Shown here: one piece after another, positions 20,040 to 30,314 of the stretch
Numbering within the stretch: the first letter of the stretch is position 1
Layout: the number at the start of each line of letters is the position of its first letter
Assembly (NCBI GenBank): GCA_030562195.1
Contig: CM060199.1
Location: forward strand, 21,844,338 to 21,908,337
Reading direction: 5' to 3'
DNA length: 64,000 nt
Origin: Nipponacmea schrenckii
Taxonomy: Eukaryota; Mollusca; Gastropoda; Lottiidae
Made by a program: the position numbers and the translations under genes
Notes under the pieces: generated by a model
Database searches by the model: none
The model's input: only the letters and a program-made list of their open reading frames with translations
What the model was told of the DNA's origin: nothing

Positions 20040-20500
20040 CTATGAAGAAAAAGCAATATATAAATTTTCAAACATGCAAATATAAATGCAAAACTAAAAG
20101 ATGCAAAATAAGCTGTTAATGAAATGACATTTCAAAAAAATTGTCCAAATAAAAATACAACATTTTGAAGCAGTAGACGTAAAATAAACTGTACATAAAT
20201 ATTGGGAAGAAAAGTTATCAATATAAACACTCAATAAAACAACTCAAATAACATGGCATGCAAATATAAATGTAGAATTAAAGATGCAAAATAAACTATT
20301 CAAAAGTAGAAAAATGGACAATGTACCAAAACAGAAATGGTCAATAACATGGAATGCAAACATGAATTCAACACCAGATCAAAAATGCAAAATAAAGCGG
20401 AAAGAAAAAGCACTAAAGACATTAAATTAAACGGCATGCAAATATATACAACATCCAAATAAAATAGCATCACATACATCCCGTTTTGCAATTTGATTCA
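20040..20500. repeat. Irregular AT-rich tandem repeat with ATGCAAA motif
   Basis: The motifs CATGCAAATATAAATG, AGATGCAAAATAA and AACATGGCATGCAAATATAA recur about every 40-120 bases. No constant unit length could be read; this is a decayed minisatellite. Confidence 0.6.
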
Positions 20501-20823
20501 ATAAGGCCACACAATCTGGTCAATCTAGATTTCGTAAAGTGATTAAAATATGAACTAAGAACTATGGTAGTTAAGAAAAGTAGTTAAAAAATAAGTGTTT
20601 AAAGGAAGGTGGACTATAACAAGTAAAGTACAACTTATTTGTTAATAGCTCCATTTTTCTACTCACAAAAATAGCCGAAATGAGTAGAATCTTGAATACT
20701 AACAAAAATAGCAATTTGTTCAATTATGGTTTATGTTACTACTGTGATTGCGAAAATGTAATTTTCCACTTTATATTGAATTTAAAATGAATAATTATGA
20801 AAAAATTGCACATACCTGTAGCA

Positions 20824-21075
20824 CACTAACTACAGACAGCATTGTCATCTACCTACTTCACTTGGGGAGATGAGATCTACGAACAAATCTACGGACTACC
20901 TATGGGAAGCCCTTTGTCACCGTTGATCACTGAAATCTGTTGACGGCCTTTGAAACATCACCGATCTCGCCAATCTGCTGGTTCCAGAAAGTTGATTACA
21001 CCTTTGTTATGCTTGGAGAAGAAGATGACCCCTCTGCTCTACTTCAACACCTAAATGCTCAGCATCGAAGGAGAA
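20824..21075 (+). pseudogene. Penelope-like element fragment (older copy)
   Basis: Closely parallels 22557-22840 of the larger copy: ACTACAGACAGCATT, CATCTACCTACTTCAC, AAATCTACGGACTACCTATGGGAAGCCC. Compared with that copy it has small deletions and in-frame breaks, and the catalytic VDDTF has become VDYTF. It covers only the middle of the reverse transcriptase. Confidence 0.85.
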
Positions 21076-21169
21076 ACATTAATGTATTTGTAATAATAAA
21101 ATAGTTTATATCTTGTGTTATTTTAATAATAAGTACAATGTGTATATATATATATAGTTGCTTATCATG

Positions 21170-21300
21170 TCTTATCATTCTGTGCTTGAGGACGGCGGGG
21201 GAAACACTTCGAAACGTTGCATAAACTTTAACCAGTGATTGTTGTTCCATAAAGCTGCCTAAATCGTAACCATAATTGACTTTATTCGTCATCAATATGG
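21170..21300. other. Penelope-like terminal region with GAAACGTTGC
   Basis: GGACGGCGGGGGAAACACTT-CGAAACGTTGCATAAAC resembles the short GC-rich motif found near the ends of Penelope-like elements. It lies between the two coding copies. No hammerhead ribozyme core could be found. Confidence 0.4.
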
Positions 21301-21429
21301 AGATGTGGCAAATAAACTCATATACAAGCTTGAGAAGACTGAAGGTAAACTAGTTCAAACATTAATAATAATTTAACGTTTTTATTAAGATGTAGGAATA
21401 ATAAGCTCATACCTAAGGGGTTAACACTT

Positions 21430-23407
21430 CGGTTGTCTGTCAATTCATCAGCAGCTAAAAAGATTCTAGAAAGGGCAAGCCATACTCTGGTCAAGGAAAT
21501 AATCCAGCACCACCGAAACAAAAAACAACGCCTTCTCCATCAAATTTGAACAGCAATGTCAAGAAGTGAAAACTATCCTCTCTACCTCTGATTTTCAAGA
21601 CCTGAGGACCAAGCAAGAGGAGACCAATAACCTCCTTGACCAAAGAATCAAAACCTCACACCAAACCAAATAGGACAATGTAAGGAGACAGAAAACCGAT
21701 TTAGAAAATTAATCAAAACCAGACCACCACCAAAAGAATGAATTCCTAACTAAAACTGTCATAAACCTTAGCCAGAAGAATCTTACAGAAGAGCAGATAA
21801 ACCTACTCTCCCGGGGACTAAAGTTTTCCCCAGTTACCAAACTCAGCAACCATGATGAGTTCATCGTCAACATAGAACATGGCTTACACCAACTAGCACC
21901 AGGCGGCCATTTCAACTACCTGAGGCACCAAGTGACAGAAATCCTCGCCAAAAACAAGAAACAACCACACAACCTAACCAAAGTTGAGAGAGATGCACTC
22001 AGAGACCTCAAACAAGACGAAAAGATCACCATTTTACCAGCAGATAAAGGGAAAGCCACCGTCATCATGGATAAGAAAGAATACCAAGAAACTGTTACAG
22101 AACTGCTCAGTGATACAGAAGACAACGCAAAAACCCTACGAACATATACATAGACAGGTTGGACAAGAAGCTAAATGAACTTGAATCCAGTAACCAAATA
22201 ACCAATCAACTCAAGTTTAAACTGAGATCAAGCCGTCACCCACGTCCGCCATAAGCCAGAGCAACTAAGAGTCACAAAAACCCAATCAAGGCTCGGCTAC
22301 TCATATGTTCTCGGGATTCTGTTCTCTACAACATCGCTTAACACCTTAGCAGAATCTTGGCATCCTTGGGGAAAAACCTCTAACTCCTTCATCAAAGACT
22401 CCGAAGAATTTGTTACCAAATTGAATGAACTACATAACGGGAAGATGTACTCATTTGATTTGATGTCGTCGACTTATTCACCAATATTCCATGTAAGGAT
22501 GTGTTGAGTATCATCAGAGAAAAGATATCGGAATTAGATACCCCATTAGATTACACACTAACTACAGACAGCATTGATGACCTCATTCAGATGTGTATGT
22601 CATCTACCTACTTCACTTTGGAAGATGAGATCTACGAACAAATCCACGGTCCTATGAGAAGCTCTTTGTCACCTTTGATCACTGAAATCTACATGACAGC
22701 CTTTGAAGAAAAGACCATGGAAACATCACCAATCTCACCAATCTGCTGGTTCTGGAAAGTTGATGACACCTTTGTTATGCTTGGGGAAGAAGATGACCCC
22801 TCTGTTCTACTTCAACACTTAAATGCTCAGCATCGAAGGATAAAATTCACCATGGAAAAAGAAGAAAATGACTCAATACACTTTTTTGGATGTGAGAATT
22901 ATGCGGATAGGGGGACAGCTAAAGACATGTGTTTATAGGAAACCTACACATACAGATCAGTATGCGAACTTCCATTCTAACCCCCCTCAACATGTCAATA
23001 GGGCAGCCATCACAACACTGGTCAGAAGAGCAAAAAGGATTTGTGATCCAGAATACTTACAACACACCAAGAATGCACTTTGTTTGCACAACAACTATCC
23101 TTCTACTTTTGTTCATGAAGCTATTCGATCAACACCAATGGCTAAACCCACCAACCAACAACCTGAAACTAACAGACCCTTCAATCCGCGTAGTTATACC
23201 ATTCATTGGAAAGGCATCATACCTAATTAAGAAGATCCAAAAGAAGTTGGTAGGTATTACCAGTGTTTTCTGGTAATACAACACTTAAAGACTTGCTCAA
23301 GGCCAATGGTAAATTGAATCCCTCCAACAACCAAAAGCCAAAAGGATGCGTCTACCGGGTTGAATGTTCTTGTGGAAGCTCATACATAGGGGAAACCAAA
23401 AGACCCC
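21430..23407 (+). pseudogene. Penelope-like retroelement: RT plus GIY-YIG endonuclease
   Basis: In order: an N-terminal coiled region; VERDALRDLKQDEKITILPA with DKGKATVIMDKKEY; VVDLFTNIPCKDV (RT motif A Asp); YEQIHGPMRSSLSPLITEIY (motif B); WFWKVDDTFVML (motif C); VYRKPTHTDQYANFHSNPPQ; then GCVYRVECSCGSSYIGETKR, the start of a GIY-YIG nuclease. This domain order defines EN+ Penelope-like elements. Frameshifts near 22460 and 22900 and stops near 22155 and 23228 inactivate it. The GIY-YIG domain is cut after its first two motifs by the MULE sequence. Confidence 0.92.
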
Positions 23408-24131
23408 TTTTAGGGTCAAATCTAGAAGAAATACAAATATACATTGGGAATGCTCTATGAAAGGTTGTCCAGCTACCGCAAACACTAAAGACCGCATTGT
23501 TACCAAACACAAGAGCATCCACAACCATGAAGCAGATGAGACCAAACTGAAGGTTGACTTTTTTCTAAATAACTTAAAGAGTTTAGTAAAAGTTGACCAC
23601 AGACCAGTTCCTACAATCTACCAAGAGGAATTGAATAGTAAGTATGCTTTAAAACCATAGAAATGATTTTTATTTAAGTGATTTTTTTTTACAGAACTTC
23701 GAACAAGTGAAGGTGACCATATTGTACAGGCTGTTCCTACCCTCTACAGAGCTGACGGTTCTCTATACTGGGCAAGATCCAAGGTTCTGCCACCTCTACC
23801 AACTTCCAGAGCTAATATCCACCTTCCAGATGACTATAAGAAGACAATTAATGGTGAAAACTTCCTTCTTCATGCTGAAGAGAATAACAAGTTTATGATT
23901 TTTTCCACTGTCAATAACTTGTATTATCTTGCAACAGCTGATGCTTACTTTTGTGATGGTACATTTAGTATGTGTCCTAAGCTATTCTACCAGATATACA
24001 CCATCCATGCTTTGTCGCAGGTAAAATGGTGCCATTAGTTTATGCACTTCTACCTGATAAAAGAAAAAGCACATATTCTCGACTGTTTGAAGTCATAAAA
24101 AAGAAGGCACAGTACAGTCCTACAATCTACC
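23408..24131 (+). pseudogene. FLYWCH zinc finger and MULE transposase, cut by assembly gap
   Basis: RVKSRRNTNIHWECSMKGCP and KHKSIHNHEADE form a FLYWCH-type finger (W-x-C, C, H-x-H). It is followed after a short AT-rich stop-containing link by VQAVPTLYRADGSLYWARSK, FCDGTFSMCPKLFYQIYTIH (first catalytic Asp of the MULE DDE domain) and GKMVPLVYALLPDKRKSTYS. At least three frame changes are present. The gene runs into the N gap, so the rest of the catalytic domain is unknown. The link at 23660-23700 (donor-free, acceptor-like TTTTTTTTACAG) could be an intron. Confidence 0.85.
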
Positions 24132-24631
24132 NNNNNNNNNNNNNNNNNNNNNNNNNNNNNNNNNNNNNNNNNNNNNNNNNNNNNNNNNNNNNNNNNNNNN
24201 NNNNNNNNNNNNNNNNNNNNNNNNNNNNNNNNNNNNNNNNNNNNNNNNNNNNNNNNNNNNNNNNNNNNNNNNNNNNNNNNNNNNNNNNNNNNNNNNNNNN
24301 NNNNNNNNNNNNNNNNNNNNNNNNNNNNNNNNNNNNNNNNNNNNNNNNNNNNNNNNNNNNNNNNNNNNNNNNNNNNNNNNNNNNNNNNNNNNNNNNNNNN
24401 NNNNNNNNNNNNNNNNNNNNNNNNNNNNNNNNNNNNNNNNNNNNNNNNNNNNNNNNNNNNNNNNNNNNNNNNNNNNNNNNNNNNNNNNNNNNNNNNNNNN
24501 NNNNNNNNNNNNNNNNNNNNNNNNNNNNNNNNNNNNNNNNNNNNNNNNNNNNNNNNNNNNNNNNNNNNNNNNNNNNNNNNNNNNNNNNNNNNNNNNNNNN
24601 NNNNNNNNNNNNNNNNNNNNNNNNNNNNNNN
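24132..24631. other. Assembly gap of 500 N
   Basis: Exactly 500 unknown bases, a conventional placeholder size, so the true distance is not known. Open frames drawn across it are artefacts. Confidence 0.99.
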
Positions 24632-25379
24632 CTCTGTTAAAAGTATCCTACAACACAAAAATCAGATCAGATCAACTTTAAGTCCCCAATAACCCACATA
24701 CCAAATATTTTAATGACACCATATCTAACAAACGTTACAGAAATAACATGATGGCGATTAGCAGTAAGTCATGCTAGTTTACCGGGAAATTTATCGCAGG
24801 AATTATTGATTGATGCACGACTTTCACAAAAGGTTTGCTTCCATTATAAAAGATACATTCACAATTTCAAGCCGGTCGTCGGCAGATGTCGAGTGTTCTG
24901 AAGTTAAAACTAAATAAAACTTAGGTCTAAAAAAGCCAACGTTTACAAGCGATATCTGATTTAAGCTATTGATATCGGGACGAATCAAATAAATTTTAGT
25001 AAGATAAAACCTTATTAGGCCTACCGGTATATAAATATTTTGTCGATATGAGGATATGGCCTTCCAACATAATGTAGGGTAGGAAATCCATTTCAGAATT
25101 TGACCTACTTAATCGGAGATTTTCTTTGGAAAGTCAGTCGAGAAGACTGTCGTCAAGATATTGACTCTCACTATTTTACATGTCATAATAACATTGTTTG
25201 ACGAATGCACTGCATACTTTGATAAAATAATAACACAAACACAAACATTTCGTGAAATATAAAAAGAAAGAAATTTGAGCTGTAGAAGTGACACAATCGA
25301 CATAATTTATTAAATCTTAGACTAGACAATCCAGTCCTTCTGATATCTATGTAATAGTAATTAGTCTGGGTGACAGAGA
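24632..25379. other. No gene recognised
   Basis: AT-rich sequence without recognisable coding motif, long repeat or RNA gene on either strand. Short open frames on the minus strand (25109-25407) have no family signature. Confidence 0.6.
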
Positions 25380-25748
25380 CTACAATTCGCGGGTTTATTG
25401 AATTCACGCGTTCGGATTGGTTGTGACGTCGAAAAAGGGGAGGTCTGTCGAATTGTCAATATTGTCGGCTGGAAAATAAGTACAAGACTGTAACCCTGAA
25501 GTTTTATGCTATATCTCGGCCAAAAATTGTCCGATCAGCACCAAAATCAATAGGGATCCTCTTTGTAATGTTATTAACCCATATAACAAAAATTAAAAAG
25601 ATCCATTGAGAATTGTAGACTGTAGAGTGAGTACAAGAAAAATGTGAACAGACACACACACACACACACATACATACACACCCACACACAGACAGACAGA
25701 CAGGGGTGATCACAATATACGACCAAAATACATTTTGGGCGTATAAAA
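25380..25748 (-). mobile_element. TATACGCCC element, minus orientation
   Basis: Reading the minus strand from 25748: TTTTTATACGCCCAAAATGT, the paired arm ATTTTGGTCGTAT, ATCACCCCTGTCTGTC, then a (GT)n microsatellite where other copies have GTCCGTCC units, then an internal unit with CCCTATTGATTTTGGTGCTG. The unit resembles those at 43490-43910. Its insertion ends the reading frame at 25749-25844. The inner boundary (about 25380) is approximate. Confidence 0.75.
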
Positions 25749-25844
25749 AGGTTTTATGATTAATCCTTCTGCCCATCTGATTAATTGAAAATTTGTGGTA
25801 GTATCTGTTCCGTATTTTTGTAAGAATTCTTTAAAAGTAATCAT
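25749..25844 (-). pseudogene. N-terminus of a virus-like gene cut by the TATACGCCC element
   Basis: ATG at 25844 (minus) opens MITFKEFLQKYGTDTTTNFQ, then LIRWAEGLIIKP, open for 32 codons up to the insertion. It starts nine bases after the preceding stop in the same direction, an operon-like spacing. It resembles the beginning of small protease genes of virus-like elements, but too little remains to be sure. Confidence 0.4.
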
Positions 25845-25852
25845 TTTAAAAA

Positions 25853-26371
25853 TCAGTTTTGAAGTTCGTTTTGATAAAATCTACCCAAGATTTCTTCACC
25901 ATGTAAATCTACTAAACTATAAGTTGGTGGTGAAGTTTTATTAACTTTATCAATAATAAAGATTTCATTCGTCCAATATCCAACATAACCTTTTTCGAAT
26001 TTACTTTTATATTTATAAATACGAACTCTATCTCCAACTTTAAATTTGAGTTTAATATTTAAATTCTCATTTTCAAAATTGTTTTGTGTATTAATTGATT
26101 TTATAATATCTGATTTTAATAATCTTATGATTAATGTCCTTTCAACTTTTTCTCTAAAAGTGGGATTTGGAATAGATTCTAATTCTTTAATCATTTGTTT
26201 ATCTGCTTCGTGTCGAAATTGTAAGTCTTCATTTCTGTATAGTTTGTCGTGTTTAAGTGCAGCAGCATCTACTCTATTAACAGGTTCTTCACCTGGTTTT
26301 GGATTATCATTTTCATCTAGTCGTAAATCTAACCTAGTTCCCGGACCAGTGTAAGTATTAACAATACTTCC
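25853..26371 (-). CDS. Phospholipase A2-like domain fused to integrase-type C-terminal domain
   Basis: The minus-strand frame is open from just after TGA (26374-26372) to the stop at 25853. YTGPGTRLDLRL (Ca-binding loop), EPVNRVDAAALKHDKLY (catalytic His-Asp) and EADKQMIKELESIPNPTFRE form the parvovirus/Maverick-type PLA2 domain. It is followed by KFKVGDRVRIYKYKSKFEKG and GRFYQNELQ, the SH3-like tail normally found at the end of F54H12.3-like integrases. The PLA2 start is missing (no ATG before TGPG), so the 5' end is truncated where DIRS sequence begins. The fusion may be natural or a deletion product. Confidence 0.75.
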   Translation of the reverse strand, partial: GSIVNTYTGPGTRLDLRLDENDNPKPGEEPVNRVDAAALKHDKLYRNEDLQFRHEADKQMIKELESIPNPTFREKVERTLIIRLLKSDIIKSINTQNNFENENLNIKLKFKVGDRVRIYKYKSKFEKGYVGYWTNEIFIIDKVNKTSPPTYSLVDLHGEEILGRFYQNELQN

Positions 26372-26393
26372 TCAATCTTAAAACACAACGCAA

Positions 26394-28412
26394 TTACATA
26401 TTGCCGATAGCCACCAATGCGTCACTCGAATCGACCGCATGAATATCTGCGCCTATATCGTTTGCGCTATCCAAAAGCTGGAACCAAAATCTAAGTTCAT
26501 TCCAAGCATTACTTGTCAGCTTTACGCTGGCATTCCAACTAGCTCGCCTGAGCACACAATCGTATAAATAACGCGTATACAAACGTACATTATCCCCCAT
26601 AACCAATTTCATGGATATTATTTGACCGACAATGCTGGCCAATGTTTTGGCACCAAATATTGTTCTTCCGTCAGAATTGACGGTTTGCAATAGATAATCA
26701 ATTGATTTTTTAGCCTTTTCAATTCTTTCATTTGTTATATATATTTTACCAATTTCGGTATCCCAAATGTACCCAAGCCATTGCAATCTTTGACATGGTG
26801 ACCAGTTGCACTTCTCATGTGCAATTAAAAATCCAAGCTTTACCAGTAAATTTTGTACGACTTGACTAACATTGAACGCACTATCATAACTGCTGGCGCC
26901 ACCTAAGCCATCATCCAAAAACATAATAAGTTTCATCCCAAATGATCTAATATACTTTACAACCTCTCTCAAGACTTTTGTAAATATATAGCCAGCCGTC
27001 GAAATACCGAAAGGTAAAACGGTGTATACAAAATATTGTAAATTGCCATGTGACTCAAGCGCGAAACCCAAATATTGCCTATGAGCTTCGAAAATGTCTA
27101 TGTGATGATATGCCGAACGAATATCGAATGAAAATAGATAATCATGCTTTTGAAACAAATCCAAAGCTACTTTCGAATCTTCATATTTGAAACGATATTT
27201 AAATAAGTGTGGATTGATGTGCCTACAATCCAAAACAAGTCTGAGTTTATTTTGTTTGTTTTTAGCAACAGTCAATGGATTCACTACCCAAGGTTTTTCA
27301 TAAACTCTTTGAACGCATCCCTTCATTAATAAATTATTTATCTCAGTTTCAACAAAATCAATGTTGTCTAAGGCTGACCTATTATTACGAACGTAAAATT
27401 CCCCTGGCTCTGATTTTAATGGGATTTTATAACCATGTTCTATGACATCTAGAATATGTAAATTATCAGTTATGGACTGCCATTCATTTAACTGAGCATT
27501 TAACCGTTTTACCGGTGATATAACGGTCACAACCGAGTTGTTTTGCACGTGCTTACTTGCGCTGTCTGACGAACTATCGTTGTTACTGGCTCGCGCCCAA
27601 CTAACAACATTTGAATGTATACCTTCCAAATAAGCACTACTCAAATTGGCAAAAAAAAAAAAAGAACTTATCTTTGAGCTTTTATCATCTGGACAAGCGT
27701 CTGCCCAATGCCCTCGTTTACCACAGTTGAAACACCTTCCTGTCTTGTAACTGGCTTTGTCGTCTGTTTTGTCGACAGTACGTGAGTAAGGCATAGGTCT
27801 TGGTTTTCGTTTAATTTTCTCGGCTTTGTTTTTACGTTCTGCTCTTGTTTGAGCTCTGCTCATTCTTTTTTCGTCTTCTGATCCATCGGCGATTGGATTG
27901 GCTACATATTCGGCGACCACTTTCCATCCCAACTCGGATGAATCAGCGAGTTTGATAAGCTTTTGTCTTTCTTTCACTAACTCCATACCTTCAGAAATTC
28001 TCTCTTTGGCGGACAAAACAGCATCCATACTAAGCTCGGGTGCGTCTAAATTATCCATAGCTTCTTTGAACTTGTTTAAAACTTTTGATTCATGCTTATA
28101 TTGGTTTTCGTTTCCTTTTCTCCGGAAACTAAAATTGTCAGTCAACGTTTCCTCAATTTTTATAATTTGAGATTGAGAGATTTCACGTTGAGCGGACTTT
28201 AAATCCTTATTGAATGCGGACAATCTTGAATCCATCACAGCGGTTATATTATTCAACATGTCTGTCTGAGATCTAGCAATGACATCTTGAACTTCTCTTG
28301 AGATGATCTCCCTCGTGGATGGATCTAATCCGGTCTCCATAACTTGTGTATCGAAGCAGAGTTGGCTAGAGAATGATTTGTATTTACGAACTTTCGCTAA
28401 CTTACAAATCAT
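26394..28412 (-). pseudogene. DIRS-like retrotransposon gag-RT, 3' truncated
   Basis: A continuous 672-codon minus-strand frame. The likely start is METGLDPSTREIISREVQDV (Met25 of the open frame, 28340). A coiled-coil gag region is followed by a zinc knuckle CFNCGKRGHWADAC, then RT: LRLVLDCRHINPHLFKYRFK, LFSFDIRSAYHHIDIF (motif A), VLPFGISTAGYIFTKV (motif B), LIMFLDDGLGG (motif C), QRLQWLGYIWD. The wording is that of DIRS/PAT-group RTs. It ends where RNase H should begin; methyltransferase and tyrosine recombinase are absent, so it is a truncated copy. A long A-run (27648-27661) inside the frame is an in-phase interruption. Confidence 0.82.
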
Positions 28413-28498
28413 TCACGTGACATGCCACGTGATCCAACCCAGTTTACATGAACTGTTAATACAATAATTTCCCGCTCTACTTGCGAAACGCGGGAAAT
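28371..28498. repeat. Two hairpins at DIRS 5' side
   Basis: GAATGATTTGTA (28371-28382) pairs with TACAAATCATTC (28403-28414), and ATTTCCCGC (28467-28475) with GCGGGAAAT (28490-28498). They lie just upstream of the DIRS-like start and may belong to its terminal repeat. Confidence 0.65.
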
Positions 28499-28669
28499 AT
28501 TAATTATGACCTGGAAGATGTTTCTCGCCTTTATATTTAGCCCATGGAAAATCAGGAAGTTTAGTTAGAGATTTTTGAATGTCTCCTGATCCGAAATAAG
28601 TTGTAGGGGAGTGAATGTTTATTAAAGACATTTTTTTGGTTATTTAAAAGGGAGGGTGGGTGTGCAAAT

Positions 28670-28755
28670 AGTAGTAATAGAGCTTATAGATATCCGGTAG
28701 CTCGGAGCGGAGCGAAGCGTAGGGGTGCCGGATATCTGTAAGCTCTATTACTACT
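28670..28755. repeat. Hairpin repeat (MITE-like), second copy of family
   Basis: Arms of 28 bases, 28670-28697 and 28728-28755, pair with one mismatch (AGTAGTAATAGAGCTTA/CAGATATCCGG). The 30-base loop (CGGAGCGGAGCGAAGCGTAG) is related to the reverse complement of the loop at 7799-7833. It abuts directly the 3'-tail sequence of the I/Jockey-type element. Confidence 0.85.
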
Positions 28756-28756
28756 G

Positions 28757-28905
28757 CCATGACATTCGTTCCGACCAGATCGTACGATTTCTCAAACCAC
28801 CACCAAACCAACAGTTTTCTAAATCATCCAAATGATTCTAAATCCACTACCATCGAACACCAAATCGACTCAAATCCTTAAATCAAATTTTTTTTTTTTT
28901 TTTTT
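28757..28905 (+). repeat. Truncated I/Jockey-type 3' tail (copy A)
   Basis: Starts GCCATGACATTCGTTCCGAC and matches 53566-53715, the 3' end of the full non-LTR element, through to a long T-run. The 5' part is missing. Its presence in front of copy A, as the full element is in front of copy B, means the tail was part of the duplicated segment or inserted at the same place. Confidence 0.85.
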
Positions 28906-30314
28906 TGCCACCATAATCAACAATTTGAACAAAGAATATCTCTTACAGACCTTATACAAATGATACCAATGGGTACATAATCCTCTTCACTTTTGATTAT
29001 CTAGTCTTATTATTAGTATTTAATCACAAATTTAGTCGCTAAAGCTGAACTCCTGTTATAAAAATAAATTAAATAATTAATTAAAAAAAAAAAAAATCTT
29101 ATCCGCCATACTTGTTTCAAACTTAAAACAAATATGGCGTCTTACTCTCCCATCCAATCTAAAATCTGGTTACGCTTCGCTTCACTCTGACTCGGTATCG
29201 ACAACTGTGAACTTCACTGTCGTGAAATTATTTATACATTGTACATGGCAAAAACTACTAATAATGGTTGCCTCCCTATATGATATAGTGCAAATGTCAA
29301 CAACGACAATGTGTTTGAAGAGAGCGAAATACAAGTTTTGGGACAATTTTTTCCAGATAGTAGAGAAGCATAACATACGTCAAGTAGGTAGTGCTTTATA
29401 CAATCATAGATTTTTCAGTTATTTTGATTTGTGCTTAGATTTTGTTGTTATTATAGTGTTATATTATAGTCTTTAGATATGACGAAAATACCTCCATGTT
29501 GAATTTGGATATTTGCGTAGATTTGGTTTTTCTGTATAGAATTTCTATTATTTTTGCTATTTATATTTACATTCATTTCTGCTTCGTTTATGATCATTTT
29601 AGGAGTAAAATATAATATAGGTACCTGTTGAGACATAATTCTGGTTGATTTTTTCGTCTGTTATAGTAACAGATTTTAGTTTTTGATGGGAGAGTCAGAC
29701 GCTAAGTTAAGTTTGAAGCAAGTATGGCGGATACGATTTTTGTTATTAATTATTTAATTTATTTTTATAACAGGAGTTCAGATTTAAGAGTCTCAATATT
29801 AAAATCGGCTATTTTAAACTATGCACATCTCGGAAAAATTTCACTTTGTCTGTTTAACCCTATTTTAAATAACAAGCTTTAATGCCCTAGGCCACGCTGC
29901 TTCAACCTTTTGAATTCCCTAAACTCAGACAAAAGATATTTTGCAAATTAAACCAAATATTTCATAAGAAAGAATCTAACATTTTGTTACATTCTATCAA
30001 AATTCAAATTTATAATTCGTAGTCGTCCTGTAACCTATGAACGACATAATTATCCAAGATTTAAACGAATAAGATGAATAATATGGATTTCCATAGAATA
30101 GTTCAATATCTCAATTCTTAATATCTATATGTAAAAATATCTATTTGTAATCTTATCTTATAGGATTTTGAATGTGAATCATTCGAAGTAAATGAAGAAA
30201 AGATCGAGGAATTCGTTAGATCGAAGGTCGTTAGTCTTGCTGACGCCATATTATTCAGTGACACCAAGAGGGTATCCTTGGAAGGTTACATTTTCGATGT
30301 AAGATCTATTATTT
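28906..30314. repeat. Segmental repeat copy A, first part
   Basis: Nearly identical to 53741-54890 apart from about 280 bases (29215-29490) missing from copy B, and partly repeated at 62085-63310. It begins GCCACCATAATCAACAATTT. It includes an inverted pair around GATTTTTTTCG and ends with exon X of the OB-fold gene and its splice donor. Confidence 0.9.
30164..30298 (+). pseudogene. OB-fold gene fragment, exon X (copy A)
   Basis: 45 codons between ATCTTATAG| and |GTAAGATC: DFECESFEVNEEKIEEFVRS then KVVSLADAILFSDTKRVSLE. The phase matches exon Y, so the intact gene would read ...YIFD|LQDTEGDGPK. It forms the first strands of an RPA-like OB fold. The exon is open and 135 bases long in copies A and B. 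Function in the host is unknown; an ssDNA-binding role is inferred from fold. Confidence 0.6.

Noticed and set aside
24026..24658. Long open frames on both strands across the N run
   Set aside because: They consist mostly of unknown bases and are artefacts of the assembly gap; only the real MULE residues before 24132 are used.
25655..25705. (AC)n run as an independent feature
   Set aside because: It lies at the GTCCGTC position of a TATACGCCC element and is explained by that element.
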